A stretch of 22,219 nucleotides of DNA from Saccoglossus kowalevskii. Lineage: Eukaryota > Hemichordata > Enteropneusta > Harrimaniidae. Positions within the stretch are counted from its first letter, which is position 1. The number at the start of each line of letters is the position of its first letter. The notes beneath the pieces were generated by a model that was not told where the DNA came from, made no database searches, and saw only the letters and a list, made by a program, of their open reading frames with translations. The stretch is taken from positions 1,398,104 to 1,420,322 of the forward strand of contig NW_003144786.1 in NCBI RefSeq assembly GCF_000003605.2. The letters are read 5' to 3'. Positions 1-10,300 of the stretch are shown piece by piece. Both the position numbers and the translations under genes were made by a program.

Positions 1-1080
1 GTTGTTTTGTATAAGGAACAGTTGATGGTTCTTCACTACCACTTCCTTCAGTGGTTCCTTCAGTAGTAAGTGTAGTTGTTGACTCTGCAGTTAGTGTAGT
101 TGTTGGCTTAGTAGTTACTGTTTCAGCTTTAGTTGATTGTTCTTCACTTCCTTCAGTGGTTCCTTCAGTAGATAGTGTAGTTGTTGGCTTAGTGGTTATT
201 ATTTCAGCTGTAGTTTGTTGTTTTGTATAAGGAATAGTTGATTGTTCTTCACTGCCACTTCCTTCAGTGGTTCCTTCAGTAGTTAGTGTAGTTGTTGGCT
301 TTACAGTTAGTGTAGTTGTTGGCATAATAGTTACTGTTTCAGCTGTAGTTGATTGTTCTTCACTTCCTTCAGTGGTTCCTTCAGTAGTTAGTGTAGTTGT
401 TGGCTTAGTGGTTAATATTTCAGCTGTCGTTTGTTGTTTTGTATATGGAACAGTTGATTGTTCTTCACTGCCACTTCCTTCAGTGGTTCTTTCAGTAGTT
501 AGTGTAGTTGTTGGCTTTGTAGTTAGTGTAGTTGTTGGCTTAGTGGTTATTATTTCAGCTGTCGTTTGTTGTTTTGTATATGGAACAGTTGATTGTTCTT
601 CACTGCCACTTCCTTCAGTGGTTCTTTCAGTAGTTAGTGTAGTTGATGGCTTAGTAATTACTGTTTCAGCTGTAGTTGATTGTTCTCCACTTACTTCAGT
701 GGTTCCTTCAGTAGTTATTGTAGTTGTTGGTTCTGCAGTCAGTGTAGTTGTTGGCTTAGTAGTTACTGTTTCAGCTGTAGTTTGTTGTTTTGTATAAGGA
801 ACAGTTGATTGTTCTTCATTGCCACTTCCTTCAGTGGTTCCTTCAGTAGTCATAGTTGTTGTTGGCTTAGTAGTTATTATTTCTGTTGTAGTTTGTTGTT
901 TTGTATAAGGAACAGTTGATTGTTCTTCATTGCCACTTCCTTCAGTGGTTCCTTCAGTAGTCATAGTTGTTGTTGGCTTAGTAGTTATTATTTCTGCTGT
1001 AGTTTGTTGTTTTGTAGAAGGAACAGTTGATTGTTCTCCACTGCCACTTCTCTCAGTTGTAGTAAATATAGTTTTTGGCA
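1..1080 (-). repeat. Coding tandem repeats of the mucin PTS domain
   Basis: The repeat marker encoding [11 protein letters not shown] recurs at start positions 1, 217, 433, 568, 784, 895 and 1006. The spacings are 216, 216, 135, 216, 111 and 111 bases, all multiples of three. A typical unit reads [18 protein letters not shown], then [17 protein letters not shown], with optional extra blocks such as [13 protein letters not shown] or [17 protein letters not shown]. Units nearer TIL3 are short (37 codons) and the distal ones mostly long (72 codons), pointing to higher-order expansion away from the D3 end. Confidence 0.9.
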
Positions 1081-1329
1081 TAGTAGTTTCAGTTGGTAGT
1101 GATTTTGTGGAGCTTGCAGTTGTTATTGTTTGTGGGTATGGGGTGGTAGATGATGGGCATTCTGTAACACACTCGTTCCCATCCCAATACTGATCTGCAG
1201 GACAATTACAACCTTCAACACAGCTGTCATCACAGTGACCATAGAGGTGTGTGTAGAGTAATCCAGCACATGTATCGTTACATGGCGATATGCACGAGTC
1301 GTACTGCAAGCACTCATCACACATTATTG
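1..1329 (-). CDS. Exon: TIL3 module followed by PTS mucin repeats (runs off window)
   Basis: Acceptor TTCTTGTAG|CAATAATG. The first part (1329-1157) is a short TIL module: [18 protein letters not shown], then [17 protein letters not shown], then GNECVTEC. From about 1156 to position 1 the frame stays open with no stop codon and encodes about 385 residues dominated by Thr, with Ser, Pro, Glu, Lys, Gln and no cysteine, the composition of an O-glycosylated mucin domain. The codons are T-poor and A-rich on the coding strand, which makes the opposite strand look like Val-rich ORFs. The exon is open at the window edge, so the full repeat array is longer. No CysD module is seen between TIL3 and the PTS part. 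Confidence 0.88.
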
Positions 1330-4300
1330 CTACAAGAAAACAAATTTTAGAAGTTAAACTTTAGAGAGTTTTCAGCATGTCCTAGGTTATGTAATGTATG
1401 ACGTTTTGCTGATTTAGTTGCATAAAGGTTGGAGTTTGCAGAGGAGTGTATATGTGTACACACTGATTTGTAAATATTGGTTTGTAAGCAAGCCATTCAC
1501 ACATTACCCAGGCTTACAATCAAACCACTGATTTGTAAATACTGGTTTGTAAGCAAGCCATTCAAACATTAACCTGGCTTACAAACAAACTACTGATTTG
1601 TAAATACTGGTTTGTAAGCAAGCCATTCAAACATTAACCAGGCTTACAATCAAACCACTGATTTGTAAATACTGGTTTGTAAACATGCAATCCAAACATT
1701 ACTCAGGCTTACAAACAAACCACTGATTTATAAATACTAGTTTGTAAACAAGCAATTCAAACATTACCCAGGTCTACAAACAAACCACTGATTTGTAAAT
1801 ACTAATTTGTAAGCAAGCCATTCAAACATTACACAGGCTTACAAACAAACCACTGATTTGTAATTACTGGTTTGTAAACAAGCAATTCAAACATTACTCA
1901 GGCTTACAAACAGACCACTGATTTATAAATACTAGTTTTTTTGTAAACAAGCAATTCAAACATTACTAAGGCTTACAAACAAACCACTGATTTATAAATA
2001 CTAGTTTGTAAGCAAGCCATTCAAACATTACCCAGGACTACAAACAAACCACTGATTTGTAAATACTGGTTTGTAAACAAGCAATTCAAACATTGCACAG
2101 GCTTACAAACAAACCACTGATTTGTAAATACTGGTTTGTAAACAAGCAATTCAAACATTACTCAGGCTTACAAACTAACCACTGTTTTATAAATACTAGT
2201 TTGTAAGCAAGCCATTCAAACATTACCCAGGTTTACAAACAAACCATTGATATGTAAATACTAATTTGTAAGCAAGCCATTCCAACACTATCCAGGCATA
2301 CAAACACACGACTGATTTGTAAATACTGGTTTGTAAGCAAACCATTCAAACATTACCCAGGCTTACAAACAAACCACTGATTTGTTAATACTTGTTGAGA
2401 ATCAACAACTTGCATGTTTAGGGCAGGCACTATAAATATATATTACAGGAATTTTATAAATAGATTGTTTTAATTGTATTTACTAGTGACGACTTTGCAA
2501 GGCTTCAATCTTGAGGCACATCCCTAGTAATCACGTGATTATGCTAAAGACTGCAGTGATTGGCTAATCGCATGTTTACTCTGCCACGCCTTAGAGATTT
2601 GTGATAGTGTTTGTAATAGAAGGAGAGAAGTGGGCAGCAAAGCGTTACCTCAGCTGACCGTTTAAATGAAGAAAGCTGGACTATCTGTATGAACTAATGT
2701 GTATTAGTCCAGTCATTCTAGCAAAAAAAGGGGGGGCAACCCGTCACAAATTGCAACAGAAATAAATTGTTGACAGTACTAAAGGTATCTAGATAGACAT
2801 ACTAAAGTCTAGAAAAATCTAGGCATTCGAAATATACCTAATTTGCATATATTCAAAACGGCCGTTTTGCACATTTTTACAACATGGAAATATAACTATT
2901 TGAACATATCTTTAATTCTAGATGCGATATTTTAAAGCTTCATTATGGTATGGTACTGTTTTGAGTCGGAGAAGGTATGAGAGTGCCAAATGTGATGATT
3001 GGGTAAATGAAAATTAGCGTAAATCCAATATAGCCCCGATAATATAATTATTTAATGTAACTTCTCTTCTGGCTTCTCTTCTATGTGGCATATGTAATAA
3101 GTTTAAGATCCTAGAATACAATTTTAAACAGAATCATACAGTACAGAAAAGATGTAAATAAATGGTTTCCTGGGTGGACGGATGCTTCATCTGCATAAAT
3201 CCAACATGGCCATCACATCTAAAAGAACAACTAGAGGAATAGAACACCTTGGTTGGATCTACAAATCGCTATACTATATACATAATAGACCATTTAAACG
3301 TAAATTTTCAACTCTATAAACTATATTTTTGATTTAAAAAACTGTATTGAATAGTTATAATTTTGTCCAAAAGTTTATTGTTTGATTAATGTAATTGCTA
3401 ATCATCATCGCTATCTTCATCATATATCTGAACTACATTTGTGCATCCAGATCCTCGAAATTGACCACAAACTGCAGAACATTCAAAGTTGTGCTTTCTG
3501 CAGGTACATCTGAGACTGGAGCGGTTGCATCTCACTATCCTCAATAGAAATTCAGGTGCTGCCTCCTTGTCAGCCATTACAGGAATGATGATCGTTTGTG
3601 GAACGGGTCCTTGGATTTGCTTCCTGGCGAGAAACCAGATTCGTGTCTTTGCGAGGCCTGTAGAAGTCGACAGGTTCCGACTCTGCCTCCCATCAAACAT
3701 ATGCCCATCCCCCTTGTCGCTAGCGAAAGCATCAAATCTGCTTCCCCTGCGAGCTGGGTAGGCGCCCCTGAGGAAAAGGGGGCTCGCTTCTTCCTGGGGG
3801 CACGTCACCACTCTTCTCTCCCCCGAAAGAGCTGGGATGCTTGCCTCCTGGCTACTTCTGGCCATTGGTTGCCCACTTTGGTCATTATGTTTTCTCAGCT
3901 TGGGGTCCATACTGCTTGCCCTTTGCAGAAGCCAAACTGGCTTGCGGGTCTCACCTGTACCAACCGGTCAGTGGGGTCCCGAAGCACCGAGACTGCTCCT
4001 TCCATCCTCAAAATAGAAGAAGGTGGGGGAGGTCCAGTCTGCGTAACTGAGGTGGTGGTGCACCCAGTGAAAACAGCCAAAACCACATTCCGCTGTACAT
4101 AGGCAGCCCCTGCCACAAGAGCCAGATGACACTGCAGGCTATCCCGCTTAGCCGTGTGGTGTCCCACCAGTGGCTGTGTCTGTTGGTCTAGGAGGCTGGT
4201 GCGTTCCGCCATTAAGACTTCAGAGTGCTGGCGGCGCAAAACAATTTGTTCCAGTGGGCAGGCTACAGCTCGAAGGTTGAGGGTCGCCACTCAGCTCTCA

Positions 4301-7300
4301 GTGCGTGGGTTGTTTCCAACTAACCGGTCAAAATATTCCACGAGCACGGTCACCCCCTTTGCCTGTCCCATCAAACCAAAAAAATTTGTGGTACCGGGGT
4401 CGGGGGAGGAACGGAAGGATCCGATCGGGCGCAAGATTTGATTCCAGACTCTACTTGCTCCGTTTTCAAACACTGCTTGATCCAGTGGAAAAAGATGAGC
4501 ATAAAATTGACCTACCCTAAAGACTTAGGCCTCTATCCCATGGGGGACCAAGGTCCGCCCATCAACACCGTCTGTCCGTTCCCCTCTACGTCCAGCACTC
4601 TGCAGGATCCAAAGCAATACAGAATTCAGGACTCTGGATCCCGGAAGTGACAGTCCTTCCGAGAGTGACTGTTTCAGCATCGAGGGGGGGGGTGAAAATC
4701 GAGTCACTATAATCGACCCCCCTCACCCGAAGGTGTGGCTCACACAGTCACTATGAGGAACAGACTCCAAGGGGCCGCTCGAGGTTGCACATTTCAATGA
4801 TACAATTTTGACGGCCATATTGGATTTATGCAAATGATTGCTATTCAATCAAATGTTTCACATACATTCACACACACCAAACCATATCGCAGCAACTTGA
4901 ATATCTAAAAAATGTCATCTAGTATTAAAGCTATGTCCTAATAGTTATATTTTCCATGTTGTAAAAATGCACCAAACCGCCATTTTGAATATATGCAAAT
5001 TAGGTATATTTCGGAAGCCTAGATTTTTCTAGACTTTCAGTATGGCAATCTAGGCACCTCCCCGGAATGTATTGTGAAGAAATTATTTCTGTTGTAATTT
5101 GTGATGGGTCAAACCATACATTGACTTTGGTTTGAATTTGATATCACTATGTCTGAGTGTTATGTGTTAAGCGAGTCAAGTTCCTCAAACACAAAGCCAG
5201 TGTTCAGAACACATGGAAAACCCCGGGCAGGTTTGTACTGTAACTCCGGTACACAACGCCAGTGTTTACAACAAATGGGTTGTTCTCTAACTTAAAACAC
5301 ACAAAAGCATTAACTATTTAAAATACCCTTGATTGCAAATTACATGTTAAGGTATCTAGAAATGTTTGATGACGTTTTTGAATAAAGCATTCTCTGTCTG
5401 TTGTCTCATTCAGAACCGTAATGTATCGTCGTATATGTTTCAAAGGCCTAGTTATAGAAGACCAAGTTCGCACAAATTGGACACAAGTAGGTGCCGACTT
5501 ATTGTTGGCTCCACCAACCCGTGCGAGATCAGCCTGGGTAAACCCGTATTTTATGTTAAACAAATGGCAAAGTTTGATTGGATGCGCCTGTTGGAAAGGC
5601 GCCCAATCAGGCGCTGTGTAACATTGCGCGGTAAGCTAAAGAACACAATATCGGAAATGGCGACGGGCAGCACGGTTACTTCCAGGTTACTTCAAAATTC
5701 TTCTAGTAACCGTAATTCTTCTAGTTTAGTAATTCTAGTAATTCTTCTAGTTTAGGTTGTTTGCCAAATCCCCAAAACCGGCGCTGCATTTTTTCACTAA
5801 GTTAGTCCACATTTTTTATGCCAACGTTGCACGCTGTTTGTGGCATACTTGGTCAGCAAAGTGACAAATATTTCTGTCGATCATGTTTTAACAAAGTAAT
5901 GAAACTGTCAACTGTGAAAGAAAATCTCAGAATCTCTACTCGACTGATCATGCAAGAGTTGAACTGTTGTTTTCGTGATTTGCCACTCCCTGACCGTCGC
6001 AATTTAAAAAACCGCTGTGCTGTATTTTGATACAAGATAGCTAATTGGTTGTTTATATTTGTCGCATCTCCCCTACTTGTCGTTAAGGGCGCCTATTAAA
6101 TACACACTGTAGTGGTTCAATCTGCCAAGGATTGGAGGGGTGACCCGAAACAAACATTCCTCAGCTGGCCAAGATGCTGTGCTAGTCGCTGGTATAAATA
6201 TACTTCTCAAGGCGCGTAAACAAACACGAATCTGAAACTTTTGATAAAACGGACACAATGGCCATCGGTCTATAATTTTCTTTTGACGATACATATTTAG
6301 ATTTTTCTAAGACGATAGGAACAATAAGTGCATTCGTCGAACTACCAGGCAGTTTCCCGTGCTCAATGAATGAATGTTTTATGTTTGCACCAAATTTGAT
6401 TGAACAGTTGTCTATACACAACTGAGATCAGCTTCCGGAATGGCAGGAATGCTTGATTTCTATGATCATTTAAGAGTAAAATGGCCGCCATTCAGCAATC
6501 TTGAATGGAATTGTCCAATATGCATGTGTGTGACATAATGTATACATAAAGTTTGGTCAAGGTCAAAGCATGTCAGAAATATGGTTCTGAACAGTTTTTG
6601 TTAAAACAAACTGACCGCTAATCGTTCATTTTGAATCCGATTTGAGATGTTTTAGAAGGTAAATGTGCGTCAAGGTTTCACAATGTCTGACGTGTGTGCC
6701 AACTTTGAACAAAATCCATCAATACATGACAGCGATCTGGCTCCAGAATGGCAGCAATTCTTGATTTTAGTGAACTTTCGAGTTTGGTTGTTCTGTTCAA
6801 GGCATGTCAGAGATATGACCCAGGAAAAGAATTCATTTCAACAAAATGGCAACCAGTCGGCCATTTGAATCCGATCGAAAATTTAAAATGACATGATTTT
6901 GATGAATTGTGAGCACAATAAGGCCAGCATGCGGCCATTTTGAATCGGATCATGAAACGAATGGGCGTGCATATGTACCCTAAGATGAGTGATGCATGTG
7001 TTGAATTTGAATGTAATCAGACCAGGCATGCTCGAGACACACGCACGCACGCACACACGTACGGATGTCAAAACATACGTCCCATTTTTCGAACTGCGTC
7101 AGAACAGAAAATAAATATGACCATACATGACTCATAGCCGCCATTCCAGCATGTCTGAGACGCATGTACGGGCGGACAGACAGATGTGAAAATATAAGTG
7201 TTCATTTTCGGACTACGTCCGAACAAATTAGATTGTATTCTTCCTAGTTGCAAAGAGCCACCACACATTACATTGGTTTATAAGCAGCTCAAATACAAAC

Positions 7301-10300
7301 ACAGAAGACATTGCTGGGTATTGATTATAAGTATGCTTCACATGTGGATTGTGCTCACTATTTCCGAAACATCTAGCATTACACGATGTATCGTAGTGTA
7401 TTGTACTCAGATGTACCCGTCAGGTGTTTTGTTTTATTCTTATGGATTGTTTTGTTGGATTTCATTGTACTTTTTCCAGTCATTTGTTCTGTGTTAATTC
7501 TAATCGGCCGGCTCTGATGTTGATTTTTTTTTTATTTTATGCGTATTATTCGTCACTAATGCAGAACTGATAAGATGAAATATTACAAGTTTTATACATC
7601 ACTCTTTTCGCGAAGATCTCACTTTTTTATTGCGCTTCGTATCATCGATCCTACCGTGGCACTCTGAATTCAGACTCAACAGCTATTTATTAAATAATAA
7701 TAATGTAATAATTTCTATGAAGACTTAATAATGGATCATAATAAAAATGTCATGAGTGATAAATTATCTAGACGGCCGTGATTCATCAGTTCGGGCTAAA
7801 TAAATCTGTTACGGCCCGTATCACAATAACGAGTCTCATTCTCAGCATTGCTTTCACAAGTGTTATATATATATATATACACGTATGTTATATATATATG
7901 TACACACATGTATGAAAAAAAACGTTAACGTATTTTAGCCTATGGGATTCGAGATCGACTGAATTAAATATGACAGGTTGATTCTTGTCCATGCATGTGC
8001 TTGTGAAAACACGATACAAGATTAAGGTAGATATGCAGGTTCGCGGGCACTTTGGAGTGATTTTTTTTTTTTTTTTGCTTTTTATTATCCAAACAGTCTT
8101 GGCTATAGACTGTTAAATATTTGTAGAATTGTGAATAGTGGAAGATACTCAAAAACGAGTAAAATATAGATAACAGGTGCAAACATTATCTCCTTTGAAT
8201 ACTTAGCAAGATTTAGCAAGGCTATACATAAACACATGTAATAAAATAGAACACGATAATACATTTTAATTTGGAACCGTTACAGCCATTTTAATTATGA
8301 GCAATTAGCAAACTTCTTACTGAGTGGACTGTTATGCAAATTAGCAATTATCTCAGCTTCTTTTTAGTGCACATCCCAGGATTTAAAAAAAAGCTCCTAG
8401 ACGCTTTGACCTTTTGTTTTGAAATTTTCACAAATGATTGACAATGTGTTTATCTTCAAAACGCCGTCGGGACATTGTTTTTGGTTGAACAGTGTTACAG
8501 CAATCGTACAGACAACTAGCCTGGGTGTTAATTTATGCATAAACTTGAAATAATGAAATTTGAGCAGCTGCCCTGCAAAATTGACAACTGGTAGACAGTT
8601 TTCAAGACGGCACTTTCTTCATAGTAAACCGATGTACCCGTAAACAAATTTTGACAGGAAACAGAAGCATGGTTTAGAAGCTAATTTTTCTTAAATCACT
8701 TTTGACCAAAAAAGCACATTTTTGTGCATATTTCAAATATATAGTTTTGTGGACAAAGGAGATCATCTTGGTTTCCCAATTAACTAATTAAAATACCTGT
8801 CAGGTACTAGTAAACTGCATCTCTACCTTAAATACTGCAACACAACTTTAGCTGAAAACAATCGGAATTATAAGGTTATTGTACTTACGACAGAGTTCCT
8901 GTGATCTCCATTTGATAGGATTACCATGGCGACTACATTCATTTGCATACGCTGCTATAGCCGTACACATACATTCACAATCACCTCCCATATCACATCC
9001 ACATGCATCGTATAAACATCGATTCAGATACGGTTGTAATGGCACAACACTGTGGCACGGCTTAAATAGATCCGATTTTATAACACTGCAACCCTTCATG
9101 GCCCAAGTCTTGCGTTCAGGATGTATCGCACACGTATCTTCAATGTTGGGAGCATCCGGACAAAAGTCATGAAGCTAGTGAAAGGAACGAGTGTCACTAT
9201 ACAATATACTTGGTTGCTGGTAGGCGTTATGGTAGAGTAAAACACAATGAATGATTCAAAGAAGTTATATAAGTAACATATCGAGACACACAGACGGATA
9301 TAATGTTCAAGACAAAGAATTTATTATTATTTTTATTTCAATGCTTCACTGTCAGATTATACGTACCTTCCAACTGTTACCGAATGCAATAGGACTTTCA
9401 AAGGGGAACCCGCCACCTGGGGGCGTGAAATCGTCTTTCTGTTTACTGTTAAAATTACCACACAATCCTTCAACCTAGAGCATAAGAATAAAGTAAACAA
9501 TTGACTATATAAAGTATGAAAACACTGTAATGTAATATATTTTTACTATACTCGTACATTTATGAGTGCCACTCAATTTTTTAATCAATATAAACTTTAA
9601 ACAAATACTGCATCACAATGTTATCACCGTACCTTTGAACGATGTTCGCCCTCTAGAGTAATGTACACCGTAGTGCCTCGATCCCACTTTACGACAAGAC
9701 CAATATTGGTGAAAACAACTGTAAATATTGTCATTTCGACTATCTGGACAGGTGGACCATTCTGTGACGTCACTTGTGGTTTTTGTCCTCTGATTAACTT
9801 AACTGTAGTTCGTGCATTGATTTTTCCTATATGATGGCGAAGTAAATATATGACTTGCGCGTTTGAATATCACTATGTCCCTATGTCACTGTGAAATTCT
9901 GAACAAGTTGAATTAATTTGGATCGTTTGTCTGTATGTTCGAGACCGTGATTATGAACTCTGTTATTGCTTTGTTGGATTTCATTGTACTTTTTGGCTGT
10001 TTTCCACTCATTTGTTTTTTGTTAACTCTAATTGCCCGGCTCTGATGTTGATTTGTTTTTATTTTATGCGTGTTATTTGTCATTAATAGAGAGCTGATAA
10101 GATGAAATGTCACAAATGGTATACATCACTTTTCTCGCAATATCTCACTTTTGTATTGTGCCTCATACCATCGCATCTACCTTGGCACTCTCAATTCAGA
10201 CTCTATTAAGTCTAAATAATAATGTAATAATTTCTATGAAGACCTAATAATGGATCATAATAAGAATTTTATGAGGAATTGTCTAGACGGCCGTGATTCA

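Larger units (their letters stand above)
2739..5109. mobile_element. DNA-transposon-like element with about 300-bp terminal inverted repeats
   Basis: The left end (from 2739, ACCCGTCACAAATTGCAAC) and the reverse complement of the right end (ACCCATCACAAATTACAAC, ending 5109) match. The match continues inward through TCTAGAAAAATCTAGGC, CCTAATTTGCATATATTC, TTTTTACAACATGGAAA and TAAATCCAATATGGCC-like blocks to about 3045 and 4800, roughly 80-85% identical by eye. The interior, 3400-4750, is markedly more GC-rich than the rest of the window and holds a decayed coding region on the minus strand. The exact target-site duplication could not be fixed. The family is not assigned. Confidence 0.75.
1330..8888 (-). 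other. Large intron (7.56 kb) between C8-3 and TIL3 exons
   Basis: Bounded by donor GTAAGT at 8888 and acceptor TTCTTGTAG at 1330. It holds a 65-bp minisatellite, a long-TIR element with a broken CXC-type gene, a LINE remnant, diverged duplications, one copy of repeat family A and a TA-rich microsatellite, each listed separately. Nothing recognisable is seen at 2405-2738, 7205-7446 or 7915-8888. Confidence 0.8.

Noticed and set aside
267-1193. Plus-strand Val/Ser-rich ORFs over the PTS repeats
   Set aside because: They are the reverse-complement shadow of ACT/ACA-rich Thr codons in the mucin exon; the minus frame is stop-free, joins a valid splice acceptor and continues a recognised domain.
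1123-1320. Minus-strand 65-codon ORF over the TIL3 region
   Set aside because: It is one frame off. The true frame gives the TIL cysteine pattern and continues in phase from the C8-3 exon.
1462-2400. Possible CRISPR array (regular repeats)
   Set aside because: The 65-base units are contiguous and similar throughout with no unique spacers, and the context is a eukaryotic intron.
3489-4650. Plus-strand ORFs in the GC-rich core of the long-TIR element
   Set aside because: They lie opposite the minus-strand frame that carries the cysteine-rich tail, and show no family resemblance.
6883-7268. Overlapping ORFs on both strands around the CACGCACGCACG run
   Set aside because: Driven by simple-sequence composition and diverged repeats; no conserved motif.
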